Part shown: positions 18,807-28,806 of the stretch, one piece after another | Numbering within the stretch: position 1 is the first letter of the stretch | Layout: each line of letters begins with the position of its first letter | Assembly: GCF_000002515.2 (NCBI RefSeq) | Contig: NC_006037.1 | Coordinates: 310,001 to 374,000, forward strand | Source: Kluyveromyces lactis | Taxonomy: Eukaryota > Ascomycota > Saccharomycetes > Saccharomycetales > Saccharomycetaceae | Length of the DNA stretch: 64,000 nt | Direction of reading: 5' to 3' | The notes under the pieces: model-generated | Databases searched by the model: none | What the model saw: only the letters and a program-made list of their open reading frames with translations | Told to the model about the DNA's origin: nothing | Made by a program: the position numbers and the translations under genes

Positions 18807-20186
18807 CTAAAATGCACTAGAATCTATCATATCGTTGGCCTTGTATTCTCTGACTATACTAAAAGCTTTTAGTAATTTTCTTCTAGCACCCAAAGCACTA
18901 ACACCCATATTTTCCAATGCTTCATCATCCAGATAAATTAATTCAAACCATGGTTTGCTACCTAGCGCCTCAGAGTACTTATGTAATCTCAACGATTTTA
19001 ACCATGCAGGGACGTTTTTCAATAATTTTGGATCACATAACCCTTTCGCATTCATGCTGTTGTTTGTACAATTGAAATTACTAGTAGTAGAAGAAGCCGA
19101 GTTAACCGTAGTGAGAGCATTACCAGAATTGCTCGAGGATGTGGCTAACGAAGTTTTGTTGAAAACATTGGCTTTGATATTTGTTGGAGATTGCGGTCTA
19201 TTCAGGTATTGGTTTTGATGCTGATTTTGATTCATATTTTTTCTGCCAGTGGCGCTGCTAGAGCTGTTACTATTACTCATGTTAGTACTGCTAACGGTGT
19301 TTGTTCCAAAAGGATTAGAACTATTGAGGTTGCTAATTGCATTGCCGTTATTGCTGTTATTGTTTGCATTGCCGGATGACAAGCCACCCTTTTTGAAAGC
19401 ATTGTATGGATCAGCAGACCTAGGACGTGGGATATCAGCCAAATAATCGTACATTGGTTGCTGCATTGGACTGGCTGTATTTTGTGGCAATGGTGACCAT
19501 TGTCTGTAGATGTTATCACCATTAAGAACGCTGTCTAAATTCAATGGCTGAGGGTTTTCTGCTTGATGCACCTGAGATTGAACTTTATTTGGTATAGGGG
19601 AAGCAATAGGACCCAATTGAGGAGATATATAACCACTGTGAACCAAAGAGTCTAGTTTTAACTTCGTACTATGCAAAACTTCCTCGTTCAATGAAGATAA
19701 AAGATTGTCCATAACAGTGTTCTGCTGAGAAGGCGTGAGCATTGATATCCAGTTACACAATTGGTTAACGTCATTGGTGAAATTGACCATAACATTAGCA
19801 TTACTGTTTGAATGTTGCAATGGCAATGGTTGATGATTGATCGCCATTGAGCTTGTAGGTCTGGAAAAAGTATCCAAAAAAGTAGAGCCGTTTGAAGCAG
19901 TTGGATTCATAGCGGAATTGGATAATGGGGAAACCATATTTGATGGTCTTCCTAAATCATCACGAAGATGTAGCTGAGAATCTAATGAAAACTGTTGCTG
20001 ATTTAACAGATCATTTAAGAATAATGGCTGTTGAGAAGGACTGGTTGGGTTTGTGCCCAATGCCTGCAGATTGGCAGATGAGCCTTTCGGTGATAACAAA
20101 ACTGCCCCAGGATGTGCACCTCTTGGCAAATTCACAGGAGACTGAGTTCTTCCTGGAAGTGAGGATAGCATATTCTGAGAGGACAT
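18807..20186 (-). CDS. VTS1: Vts1, SAM-domain RNA-binding protein
   Basis: 459 aa from the ATG at 20186; an upstream TTG in frame is not used as a start. The C-terminal SAM domain (about 391-450) has PAWLKSLRLHKYSEAL and GVSALGARRKLLKAF, the basic helix that in Vts1/Smaug binds CNGG stem-loops. Vts1 recruits Ccr4-Not for mRNA decay. A second conserved block, NQLCNWISMLTPSQQNTVMDNLLSSL (about 145-170), is the fungal Vts1 N-terminal helical domain. The linker is low-complexity, rich in Asn/Ser. Shorter than S. cerevisiae Vts1 (523 aa) mainly in the disordered parts. Confidence 0.96.
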   Translation of the reverse strand: MSSQNMLSSLPGRTQSPVNLPRGAHPGAVLLSPKGSSANLQALGTNPTSPSQQPLFLNDLLNQQQFSLDSQLHLRDDLGRPSNMVSPLSNSAMNPTASNGSTFLDTFSRPTSSMAINHQPLPLQHSNSNANVMVNFTNDVNQLCNWISMLTPSQQNTVMDNLLSSLNEEVLHSTKLKLDSLVHSGYISPQLGPIASPIPNKVQSQVHQAENPQPLNLDSVLNGDNIYRQWSPLPQNTASPMQQPMYDYLADIPRPRSADPYNAFKKGGLSSGNANNNSNNGNAISNLNSSNPFGTNTVSSTNMSNSNSSSSATGRKNMNQNQHQNQYLNRPQSPTNIKANVFNKTSLATSSSNSGNALTTVNSASSTTSNFNCTNNSMNAKGLCDPKLLKNVPAWLKSLRLHKYSEALGSKPWFELIYLDDEALENMGVSALGARRKLLKAFSIVREYKANDMIDSSAF

Positions 20187-21038
20187 GTAGCGTTCTAACA
20201 ATGGAAAAGTGCGAATATGACTAGCAATGAATTAGAGGAAAAGACGACGACGACCTGCGTGATTATGCAATAATTAAAGGATAAGAGCGTTCAGAAATTA
20301 TAACCTCCAGTAAATAACAGATGAAAGACTATGAAATAGTCGTTAATTCTACTTCCTGGGAAATTTTGGTTACAACTTAGCACAAAGGTATCACTAAATC
20401 TGAAAGGAAATATGGGAAAGAATACAATGTTCTTAAAAAATCTTTGTGAGACAGCAGATTTTCACAATGAAAGAAGACTACCTTCCTGAAGCAGTCTAAC
20501 TAATCCAACAGATGTTAAACACAATGAATAAACGCACACCTCTTTTCGGGCCTTGGTTCGTTCTGTTTATCACTTTCACTTCCTCTGACTTAGTTAGATT
20601 CCTGAAAACATATTCAAGAAGAAGCGATGTTGAAATTATTTTTTTTTTCAAATTTCAGCGAGACGGCATTAGTTCATTTCTTTTTCTCAAAGAAGCTCTG
20701 TGTGTGTCCTTTGTTTCGAAGGGAAACGAGAACGAGATGAGATCGTGCTGTGCGTGCGTTAACTATATGTTTTAACGATAATGTGGCTAAAAGGTTATAT
20801 TTTTGAAAACTTCAAATTTCTCATTAAGTGACTGATACATGGTGGAATTTCAGCCAAACCTATTGGGCATTAGCGAGCTATGATTCTCTTTTATTCGTTG
20901 ACGGTTTGATAGGAAAGTAGTAAGTTTCTCCTTACATATTGCTTTTGGAACGCAACCAAATTGCAATATCTTCGACGGCTAGTATATAGATATATAAATT
21001 TAGAAATCAGGGTTTACATTGATTCAGAATAGCTTTAC
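20187..21038. other. VTS1 promoter and PTA1 3' region
   Basis: 852 bp between two minus-strand genes. A frame at 20512-20775 has no recognisable features and is considered chance. Nothing else seen. Confidence 0.5.
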
Positions 21039-23513
21039 TCAGGAAAAATACTTGTTCAATAGTGAATCGCATTGTGGTTTGATACTTTCGTCTACTTCAG
21101 CCATAGATTCGAGGGCAACTTTGATGAACGGTTTCACTGGAGGTCTGAACATCAACATGAATTTCAAAGACTGGAACCCCAATACCGATCTAGTAGGATC
21201 TAAACATAGTGATTTCATCTTTTCGATGTGTTCTTGAGTAAGTAACGGCATTTCACTGACCATTCGAATAAACAATCTTCTGTGGGAGTCATCAAGTTTG
21301 GGGATCATGAAATCTAGCACCTTTACTGACCATTCATTATATATGGTATGATCTTTACCATCGGAAATCAATTCCTCATGGTACCACTCTTCACTTAGCC
21401 ATTCAAGTACAAGCGTGATTCTGTTCTGGAAATCCTCACAGAAGTAGTCAAAAATTGCGTTGGTGACAATATCTCTCACATCTTGATTCGATGACACTCC
21501 TCTAGAGCAGAGTCTAGATAATAAGAATACCCAGGAGGTCTTATTGTCCCAATTCATTAGTAGAACTTTGTCCAATGGATTTGTACTTTGTAATTGTGTC
21601 ATTGGAGTGCTCACATCAGTTTTAGTTGGTATCAGTAATATATTCTGCACAATTCTTTGCAAGTGAGTCAACTTCTCATCATAAGTTAAAGTTGGAACAC
21701 CCAAGGATACTGTATGACTGCTTGATGGTTCTGCATCTTCCACTCTTTCGATCTTTGCCCTTTTGCTTTCTGGTGGCTGTATAGGAGCTGAATCATCAAT
21801 TACGTACCTATCGTCCGCAGGCTGCTGTAAAGGTTCTTCGTTTTTCATTGCAACTTCTTGCTTTATTGGCAAAGCTGCAGAATTCTCTTCTCTGGGACGT
21901 TTACTAGCTTGACTTTGGCTACTGTTGTTGAATGGGACTGGACTACTATCGTTGGAGATAGTTGCGCTCTGTTGTTGAGCATTGTTTTGTAACCACTTGT
22001 TTATCAAATCGGTGTACCTGGACGCAACTATGGATAGTCCATTAATGGCAGTACCTGTGTTTGTGTTACTTAAAGCCTCAGTACATATTTTAACCATGGT
22101 ATCTTGAGACAACTTCGAGACATCGAATCCGGAGGTGACGGGGTTCATTAAGGCAAAAACGGCAGAATATGAGTTATCGACAGAGGTATGAGCAGGATTC
22201 AAAAAATGTGGATGCTTTGTCGTGGATTTAGTGAAAGCATAACTCTGAAGGGATTGCAATACAGAAAGATCAGGCGGTGGGGGTGGAGGAGCAGGTATGT
22301 TCTTTACGGGGGCATGTATCTGAGGTTGAAAATTATTCAGTAACGGTGGAGTAGATGCCGTATTCATCATTGTATTTCCTATCATTGGCGAAACAATCGG
22401 TGGCATTTGAATAGGAGACGGAGATTTCGTTGTCGCTGAAAATGTTCCTGATGAAGAATCTGAAGAAGAGTCGTTAACTTCCTTCACTCTAGTGTATTTT
22501 TTTTTATCAGCTGGAGTCATTTTATGTTCAATCGCAGCCGGATCATAATTTAGAATACCTTTAGCTTTGGTCTCTTCGCCAATAACGAATAGAGTCTGTG
22601 AAATTTTAGCTAGTTTGTTTCTATACTGTGTCATGGATCCACTGTTTTTGAGTAGTTGACTTTTAATTCCGAACTGAACTAAATTTCTGTAACAACGTTC
22701 CACAAATCGCTTTGCAAGTCTGTATTGTAAAGTGGGTTCATCATCTCTTTGGAATTTCATGTCAATGTTGAATTTCAGTAAAGCGGATGCGATTCGAATT
22801 GTGGCCAATGGTCTCTGCTTCATAATAAAAGAAAGACTATGAAGAGCACCTGTGAACCATGGTGCACACATCATTGGTTCCTCAATTAAAAAAGTTAACA
22901 ATTTATCTAACAAATATTTGGCTTCAGCCTCCAACGCTTGCTTATTAGATATCACAGGATGATTTTCTGGTATACTTCCCACGCTAATTCCGGGTCCTGA
23001 GGTGTGCACAATAATGATTTTCGAAATGAGCTTCACACTTGCTAATTTTACCCCCGTTCCTCTTGAATGGTTATTTAGATCATTGTCAGACAAATCCAAA
23101 GGATAGCAGGTCTTCCAGTTGGCAATGATAAGTTCTTTAAACTTTAACATTACCGACCAAAGTTTATCATCAGAAGTCTTTGCTACTAAATCAAATAATC
23201 GGTCATAAATATTACCAAGACATAGTATACAGTTTTTGTAAGTGACATAATCTCTTGTTTCAGCCATTTCCCAAAGCGCAGTGATGTTTTGACATACAAT
23301 GAATGGTTTTTCACTTGATGGAATCTTATCATGAACCAATATATCCAATAATAACTGGGTAGAAAATCTCGAGAACCCTAAATTCCGCTTATCATTTAAA
23401 AACAATGTGATACCGGTCTCCAAAACCTTAGGAAGCATTTGTTCCGGCATATGCTGCATTGCCATCGCAGCTGCCTGTTGCAACTGGACTAAAGGGTCTA
23501 CAGAAGTTGACAT
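21039..23513 (-). CDS. PTA1: Pta1, symplekin-like subunit of the cleavage and polyadenylation factor
   Basis: 824 aa (S. cerevisiae 785). The N terminus is a HEAT-like helical region (about 1-300), the symplekin N-terminal domain that binds Ssu72 and Ysh1. It is followed by a low-complexity stretch with a run of prolines (around residue 410), a charged linker and a conserved helical C-terminal domain. Pta1 is a scaffold of the CPF complex in pre-mRNA 3'-end formation, and pta1 mutants also affect tRNA processing. Position between VTS1 and HAP5 fits the YAL043C/YOR359-358 zipper. Confidence 0.95.
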   Translation of the reverse strand: MSTSVDPLVQLQQAAAMAMQHMPEQMLPKVLETGITLFLNDKRNLGFSRFSTQLLLDILVHDKIPSSEKPFIVCQNITALWEMAETRDYVTYKNCILCLGNIYDRLFDLVAKTSDDKLWSVMLKFKELIIANWKTCYPLDLSDNDLNNHSRGTGVKLASVKLISKIIIVHTSGPGISVGSIPENHPVISNKQALEAEAKYLLDKLLTFLIEEPMMCAPWFTGALHSLSFIMKQRPLATIRIASALLKFNIDMKFQRDDEPTLQYRLAKRFVERCYRNLVQFGIKSQLLKNSGSMTQYRNKLAKISQTLFVIGEETKAKGILNYDPAAIEHKMTPADKKKYTRVKEVNDSSSDSSSGTFSATTKSPSPIQMPPIVSPMIGNTMMNTASTPPLLNNFQPQIHAPVKNIPAPPPPPPDLSVLQSLQSYAFTKSTTKHPHFLNPAHTSVDNSYSAVFALMNPVTSGFDVSKLSQDTMVKICTEALSNTNTGTAINGLSIVASRYTDLINKWLQNNAQQQSATISNDSSPVPFNNSSQSQASKRPREENSAALPIKQEVAMKNEEPLQQPADDRYVIDDSAPIQPPESKRAKIERVEDAEPSSSHTVSLGVPTLTYDEKLTHLQRIVQNILLIPTKTDVSTPMTQLQSTNPLDKVLLMNWDNKTSWVFLLSRLCSRGVSSNQDVRDIVTNAIFDYFCEDFQNRITLVLEWLSEEWYHEELISDGKDHTIYNEWSVKVLDFMIPKLDDSHRRLFIRMVSEMPLLTQEHIEKMKSLCLDPTRSVLGFQSLKFMLMFRPPVKPFIKVALESMAEVDESIKPQCDSLLNKYFS

Positions 23514-24064
23514 AGTTTTCTATACTCAGCAAACAGATGATTGAAAACTCACTGGAACAAAACAAAAAAGTACTGACTGTTGAGGTGCTTTGTTTAAAGT
23601 TTAACACACGGTTTATAGTATCAACCACGCTTGATGCTATGTCTGACTTGCTCTTGCTGTTTCTGCGCTCTTCAGTCACTTGTGGTTTCTTATAGTCAAA
23701 ACGAAATCTGAACTTAGTGTTTAATTTTTTTTTCAATTTCATGTTCGTGCTTATAGAGAAGAGAGACTGTGAAAGAGAAAAAGCTACAGATGGTACAAAC
23801 CTGCCCGAGAATATTTATGGATTTCAGACAGTAATTGACATGACATTTGTAACATTTACTTCGATTGAACTGTATATTACTGATCATGAAATTCACAATT
23901 TGTGAGTTAATAATGCTATATTGCTAGAAACAACTAAATAATGTCATAGCTCACCGATGTCGCATTTTTCAGAGGTCAACTGCCTAATCGGTTGAAATAT
24001 GTAAGTGGGGCATTGTGTTGATTTCTCTCATTTCACTTTATACGCTAATGATTTGGCGGTTTGA
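23514..24064. other. PTA1 promoter and HAP5 3' region
   Basis: 551 bp. Short frames on both strands lack features; no motif stands out. Confidence 0.5.
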
Positions 24065-24535
24065 TCATTGAACGTTTCTGGGTACTATGTCAATCAGGAA
24101 ATCGAACATATCGGACTTTTGTAATGCATCCGCAATGTCTTGCTTCTGCAACGTACGTCGCTTATTTTCCTCTGCAACACACCATGCTCTCATTGTGAGT
24201 TCTGTGATGAAGATTTCGCAGGCTTTTGCAAATAGAATTGGAGCCTCTCCACTAATCATTCTAACTTCTTCGTCAGTTTTCATCACTTTCTTAATCCTTG
24301 CTAGTGGTAACGAATGCGATTTGAAGTCGTCTTGGAATTGTGAACCTGGCTCATTCGTGGATTCTATCTCATTAATAAGTTCCTGCCAATACTGTATCAT
24401 AATTTCTCTGTATCTGCCAGCAAGTCCCTGGCCGACATTATGGAATACGTCGATCTCTTCATCTTCTTCGAGATCCATGAGAGGTCCTTGTTCGTTTGTT
24501 ACGTTCTCTTGATTATTAGCTGCCGGTTGATCCAT
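24065..24535 (-). CDS. HAP5: Hap5, histone-fold subunit of the CCAAT-binding complex
   Basis: 156 aa. Contains the fungal Hap4-recruiting segment just before the fold ([18 protein letters not shown]). It is followed by an NF-YC-type histone fold: [70 protein letters not shown]. It is markedly shorter than S. cerevisiae Hap5 (242 aa) because both the N-terminal extension and the region after the fold are minimal; the core is complete. Hap2/3/5 bind CCAAT, and Hap4 supplies activation of respiratory genes. Confidence 0.97.
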   Translation of the reverse strand: MDQPAANNQENVTNEQGPLMDLEEDEEIDVFHNVGQGLAGRYREIMIQYWQELINEIESTNEPGSQFQDDFKSHSLPLARIKKVMKTDEEVRMISGEAPILFAKACEIFITELTMRAWCVAEENKRRTLQKQDIADALQKSDMFDFLIDIVPRNVQ

Positions 24536-24827
24536 GGTTTCGAGGTAAGTGTCATCGACAATATCAGTTAGATTTCATGTGGATCTGTGCTGCTAAGAAC
24601 AGGGTACGATTTCAATACAGATCCACTCTTAGCATATTATGCGGTTTCCTGAAATCGTTTTAAGGATATGATTGTGAAAATAATATCTATGGCTTTTCAT
24701 TATAAAAAAGACCATTTATGAAGGGTACCTCAACCAATTCCTGCAAAGTAACGAAGGTGGGTAAAGAGTGAATAATACCTTGAAAAACCTAATCGGGCAA
24801 GGTCCACGATTATATGGATTCGGTAAT

Positions 24828-25322
24828 ATGTGCCCCCAAAGACAGTTCCAATCATTTACTACAACTGCAGAGTCTACACTTTCACATACAACTCACAAGC
24901 AATTATCCGGTGCAACAATTTATGATGAGCCAGAAAACTTTCTAGAGATAGAGGTTTGCAACCCAAAGACTCATTTCCCTAGTGGCGATGCTAAGGGAAT
25001 GTATACAGATTATGAAATTATATGCAGGACGAATCTTCCTGGCTTTTCTAAAAGATCGAGTTCCGTTCGAAGGCGGTACAGTGATTTTGAACTATTCAGA
25101 AAGTTGCTGATCAAAGAATTACAACTGAGCAACCATCCGAAAGTCTCAGTACAACATTTGCCAGGAAAGATTCTCCTTTCAAACAGGTTCAGTGATGCAG
25201 TTATAGAGGAAAGACGCCAAGGCTTGAACAAATGGCTGGCATCTGTCGCTGGGCACCCTCTATTACAAACTGGATCAAAAGTCCTCGTCCGTTTCATTCA
25301 GGATCCTACCTTCCAGGGGTAG
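24828..25322 (+). CDS. SNX3: Snx3 (Grd19), PX-domain sorting nexin
   Basis: 164 aa from the ATG at 24828. The frame can be read upstream to a GTG at 24768, but the S. cerevisiae protein (162 aa, MPREFKSFG…) aligns with [10 protein letters not shown] here. The PX domain (about 30-160) has the PI3P-binding elements [21 protein letters not shown] and [12 protein letters not shown]. Snx3 binds endosomal PI3P and works with retromer to recycle late-Golgi and iron-transporter cargo. Diverges from HAP5 across 292 bp. It is the last gene of the first conserved block before the order changes. Confidence 0.96.
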   Translation: MCPQRQFQSFTTTAESTLSHTTHKQLSGATIYDEPENFLEIEVCNPKTHFPSGDAKGMYTDYEIICRTNLPGFSKRSSSVRRRYSDFELFRKLLIKELQLSNHPKVSVQHLPGKILLSNRFSDAVIEERRQGLNKWLASVAGHPLLQTGSKVLVRFIQDPTFQG

Positions 25323-25547
25323 TAATATTAAGCAGATTTGCCATCCTAATATAACTTTCGCTAGTGGCAGTTGACATGAGTCGGAAAGTCTTGATGTACT
25401 CTGTTTATGGAGCAAATTACGTAGAATGTAGTTTACAGTATATCCAAAAAAGTATATAATATTTCATGTTACCTTTAACGGAGACGGTTCTATCATGCAA
25501 ATATGTTCAAAGTACAGTATGAGAATGAAACAGGTATGAGGGAGAAC

Positions 25548-27287
25548 TCAACTGATATCACCATGAGAAATACCTAATTGCACGATAGTGTAAACGTTCA
25601 ACAAGGATATGAAAATCCATACCAAAAATGCAATGATGGTAGTGATCCAGTTGTTGGACATGTCAATATATTCATCAGGTTGCTCTTCCTCGCCGATAAC
25701 CGTTGGAGCGTTCAGTTTATCTTTGTTGTTCACTTTGACTTTCATGATAGACTTTTTACAAGTGAAGAAGATCAAGGGAGCGACCAAGAATGGCAATAGA
25801 ATGGATAAAACAACTTGGGAGGCATTTAAAGCCTTGGAAAGGGCACTCCTACCTATGGTTAAGGAGATAATCAAACATGGAATAATAGAGATACCTCTTG
25901 TTATCAATCTTCTCTTCCACGGTTTGAAGTTCCAATCCAAATGACCTTCGCATACAATTTGGCCTGCGATGGTGCACACAATACCGGCAGATTGACCACT
26001 AAATAACAAGGCCAACATGAAAACAGTACCAGCAATTGGAGCCAAATTCTTAGAAAGTAGAGAGTGAATGGTGTACAAGTCGGCATCCACAGCCTCCTCG
26101 GAGCCGTACAAAGTGGCACCTGCAACGATCAAAATAGCACTGTTAACAAATAATGCAAAGGTGAACAAAGTGATGGCCAATTCAAAAATGGAATATTTCA
26201 TGGCATACTTGATAGCACTATTTGTGGGTTGATAATTGAAGTATCTTCTTTCCCTGATGACTTCGATATCTTCCTTTTCCTTTACAGCAGAGTGAGTATC
26301 TTCGGTTTCTTCAATGACATTGTCTTCATCTTCTTCTGCCAACAAATCGTAGTAACCATGGTCAACGTCATACTCTAATAATCTTGGTTGAACTAAACCA
26401 GAACCCAAGAAGAGTGAATGAGGCATGACAGTGGCACCGAGAATGGAGGTAGCGGTGTACATACCGTTATGTTCAAACATTTGTTTAGAAGGAACAAAAC
26501 CTCTGAAAATATGTCCCACTGGAGTTTTTGGAATGTAAGCCAACTCAACACAGAAGCAGATAACAACACCAAAGACAAGTAGGGCAACAGCGTACTCGAA
26601 CATTCTGACGAATCTCATGGATGAAGAACCTGGCTTGTAAGCGATCAAAACGAATAAGACATCGATACAGGTAATAACCACACCCGCTGGTAATGGGATT
26701 CTTAGCAAGATATTCAATGCAACTGCAGTACCAATAACTTCAGCAACATCTGTTGCAATGATAGCACATTCTGCAAACACATAAATGGTCAAATTCAACC
26801 ATTTGGGCAGGTGCTTCTTGCAAGCCCTTGAAAGATCTAATCCCGTCACAGAACCTAGTTTGATACATAGAGATTGTAAGAAGATAGCAATAATATTGGA
26901 AACCAACACAATACAAAGTAAAGAGAACTCGTTAGAAGCACCAGCACTAACGTCAGTAGCGTAATTACCTGGATCCATATAGGCAACAGAGACCATCAAA
27001 CCCGGTCCAACAAATCTCATGTATTTTCTCAACACGTCTTGTACGGAGCCAAAAAACCCTCTCTTCTTATCTTCGGCGGAAGACAATGACAGTGAGTATT
27101 GACTCTGAACTGGGTCAGTTGAAGAAGATCCTTTTTTCTCCGTATCCCTCATCCTCATGGCCCTTCTGCATTTCAATATCAACTTTTGACGAACAGAGAG
27201 TTTGGAGGCACCACCGGGCATGGACAGCTCAAGCATACTTTGAGGATCCAAGTACTCCTCGGTCACTTCAAACTTATTTTCCGGCAT
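25548..27287 (-). CDS. SMF1: Smf1-type Nramp divalent metal transporter
   Basis: 579-aa Nramp protein with about 11 membrane segments. The TM1 metal site DPGNY lies at 105-109, preceded by the family signature GPGLMVSVAYM. The TM6 signature is present as ATVMPHSLFLGS, and the GQSAGIVCTIAGQIVCEG loop is intact. It imports Mn2+ and other divalent metals by proton symport, and in S. cerevisiae is controlled by Rsp5/Bsd2 trafficking. It resembles Smf1 more than Smf3, with a matching C terminus …LGISHGDIS. A long acidic loop (about 330-355) precedes TM7. S. cerevisiae SMF1 (YOL122C) lies outside the YAL/YOR block, so its position here marks a rearrangement. Confidence 0.95.
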   Translation of the reverse strand: MPENKFEVTEEYLDPQSMLELSMPGGASKLSVRQKLILKCRRAMRMRDTEKKGSSSTDPVQSQYSLSLSSAEDKKRGFFGSVQDVLRKYMRFVGPGLMVSVAYMDPGNYATDVSAGASNEFSLLCIVLVSNIIAIFLQSLCIKLGSVTGLDLSRACKKHLPKWLNLTIYVFAECAIIATDVAEVIGTAVALNILLRIPLPAGVVITCIDVLFVLIAYKPGSSSMRFVRMFEYAVALLVFGVVICFCVELAYIPKTPVGHIFRGFVPSKQMFEHNGMYTATSILGATVMPHSLFLGSGLVQPRLLEYDVDHGYYDLLAEEDEDNVIEETEDTHSAVKEKEDIEVIRERRYFNYQPTNSAIKYAMKYSIFELAITLFTFALFVNSAILIVAGATLYGSEEAVDADLYTIHSLLSKNLAPIAGTVFMLALLFSGQSAGIVCTIAGQIVCEGHLDWNFKPWKRRLITRGISIIPCLIISLTIGRSALSKALNASQVVLSILLPFLVAPLIFFTCKKSIMKVKVNNKDKLNAPTVIGEEEQPDEYIDMSNNWITTIIAFLVWIFISLLNVYTIVQLGISHGDIS

Positions 27288-27658
27288 GATATTCTTTCAA
27301 TTGAGACAACTGAATCTTATTCCCAAATCTTGGCACTATTCTCAATCGACCCGTTGATTTCGTTTGAACTTCCCTACAACGATGAAACCTCCTTCGATAT
27401 ATCCAAACACTGATAAGCAGCTTGTTATACTGGCACTGGAAACTCCCGTTGTAGGATTGAAAACAATAAAAATGACCTGATGAATAGTCCTTATACCTTA
27501 ACGTTACATTTGCCCTATTTCATCAAAGGTATGCATATATATACCTCGCACGAAAAAAGTTCCCTAGAAAAATGCTCGTTTCATCGGACTACGGTTGAAC
27601 ACACTTAGTTGGTTATTATCGATATTTCGGGTTATTCCTGTCACATGAAATCGATTCT

Positions 27659-27732
27659 AGATCTTCAGTATCAGGTGGGTCAATATACACTACTATATAT
27701 AGTACTAAGAAATATGGCTCATCTGAAGATCT
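27659..27732. repeat. 10-bp perfect inverted repeat enclosing a 14-bp palindrome
   Basis: AGATCTTCAG at 27659-27668 is repeated in inverted form as CTGAAGATCT at 27723-27732. The 54-bp spacer holds the self-complementary TACTATATATAGTA at 27691-27704. No gene overlaps it. It could be a regulatory dyad or a remnant of a small element; function unknown. Confidence 0.6.
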
Positions 27733-27856
27733 GGCCCGGTTGAGCTGATTGTCATTTGTCAGACCTGATGCCTCCTCATATAATAACTCAGGTCAGTTAA
27801 CGATACTTCAATTAATACGTACCGTATAGCTACTTAACCGCCAATTGCATCGGTAG

Positions 27857-27863
27857 TTACCCG
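27857..27863 (+). promoter_or_regulatory. Reb1-type site TTACCCG
   Basis: Core Reb1 recognition sequence 63 bp upstream of tRNA-Ile and 570 bp upstream of SMF1. It may act as a boundary or transcription roadblock next to the tRNA gene (inference). Confidence 0.4.
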
Positions 27864-27926
27864 ATCATAGTTTATGTTCCGTCTCAACATTTAGGCAACA
27901 CAATCTTCCTCCTCAACATCCAAGTT

Positions 27927-28000
27927 GGTTCCTTGGCCCAGTTGGTTAAGGCACCGTGCTAATAACGCGGGGATCAGCGGTTCGATCCCGCTAGGAACCA
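27927..28000 (+). tRNA. tRNA-Ile(AAU)
   Basis: 74 nt. Acceptor stem GGTTCCT/AGGAACC plus discriminator A. D-loop CCCAGTTGGTTAAGG, anticodon loop CTAATAA with anticodon AAT, T-loop GGTTCGATCCC. A-box and B-box are intact, no intron, and seven T residues follow as the Pol III terminator (28001-28007). Nearly identical to S. cerevisiae tRNA-Ile(AAU); the acceptor stem differs by compensated pairs. Confidence 0.98.
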
Positions 28001-28523
28001 TTTTTTTGCCCACTAGTATAGCAAATATTACTATTATGATAGACCCGACTATACTTAACAGTATAATAGTCTCATGTTGTGATGTGCCGTGGATGATAGC
28101 TGATTGATTGCTCACCTCTTGTGGAATCGTAGAGACCAAACAAGTACTGAATTTGATATAAGAATATACATAGTTAGATCCTTGAGCATATGCGTCTTGC
28201 TCCTTCTTGTTGCATCCAACCTCTCAAAAGGTTGCAACTTAACTCAGCCCTAATACTCAACTCATACTCAGTTGTCCGTCGGACTTTTTCATGGTAACTG
28301 ATAGTCTCATGAGCCACTCGTCATGCGCAGCTTCTGCCTATTCCAATTTCACTAAATATTGTCACGTGACCCTCTTTGATCCATCTAGGCCTTCCCTTCT
28401 GGATACCACAGGATCCATATGCCCAGTCACTGACGTCTTGGAACTCTGCCGTGTGCTGGCTAGCTCACATGACCCTTCGTCTGGCCTGTCTTCAGTCTAT
28501 CTTACGAAAACTACAACAAAGTA
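28001..28523. other. region between the two tRNA genes
   Basis: 523 bp with no supported gene. Contains the perfect palindrome GTCACGTGAC at 28361-28370 (Cbf1-type). I looked for LTR ends, which often flank yeast tRNA genes, and saw none convincing. Confidence 0.5.
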
Positions 28524-28594
28524 GCATCGGTGGTTTAGTGGTAAAATCCAACGTTGCCATCGTTGGGCCCCGGGTTCGATTCCCGGCCGATGCA
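28524..28594 (+). tRNA. tRNA-Gly(GCC)
   Basis: 71 nt. Acceptor stem GCATCGG/CCGATGC with discriminator A. D-arm GTGGTTTAGTGGTAAAAT, anticodon GCC in TTGCCAT, T-loop GGTTCGATTCC. No intron. A T-rich tract (TTCTTTTTT) follows as terminator. Body matches S. cerevisiae tRNA-Gly(GCC); the acceptor stem differs by paired changes. Confidence 0.98.
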
Positions 28595-28806
28595 TTCTTT
28601 TTTCATGTGTCAAAAACATGTATGTTGTTTTCCTCTTCTTCCCGGCGAGTGTTGTGAGCTAAGAGTAATTTCTCATATAATATAGTGATTGTCATTATTT
28701 AATGATATGTATATAAGGCTTAAACTTTAAGCAAATATTCAAACTTATATACACTCTTCGTTGGATATTATCCGTTAGTATTTTTTTAATTTCATGAACC
28801 TTAAAA

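Larger units (their letters stand above)
27288..27926. other. SMF1 promoter and tRNA-Ile upstream region
   Basis: 639 bp. Contains a TATA-like run near 27534-27543, an inverted repeat at 27659-27732 (listed separately) and a Reb1-type TTACCCG at 27857-27863. No LTR recognised although tRNA genes follow. Confidence 0.55.

Noticed and set aside
27400-28800. Solo LTR of a retrotransposon near the tRNA genes
   Set aside because: tRNA flanks are favoured sites, but I saw no TG…CA ends with target duplication or similarity to known LTRs. The inverted repeats present do not form an LTR.
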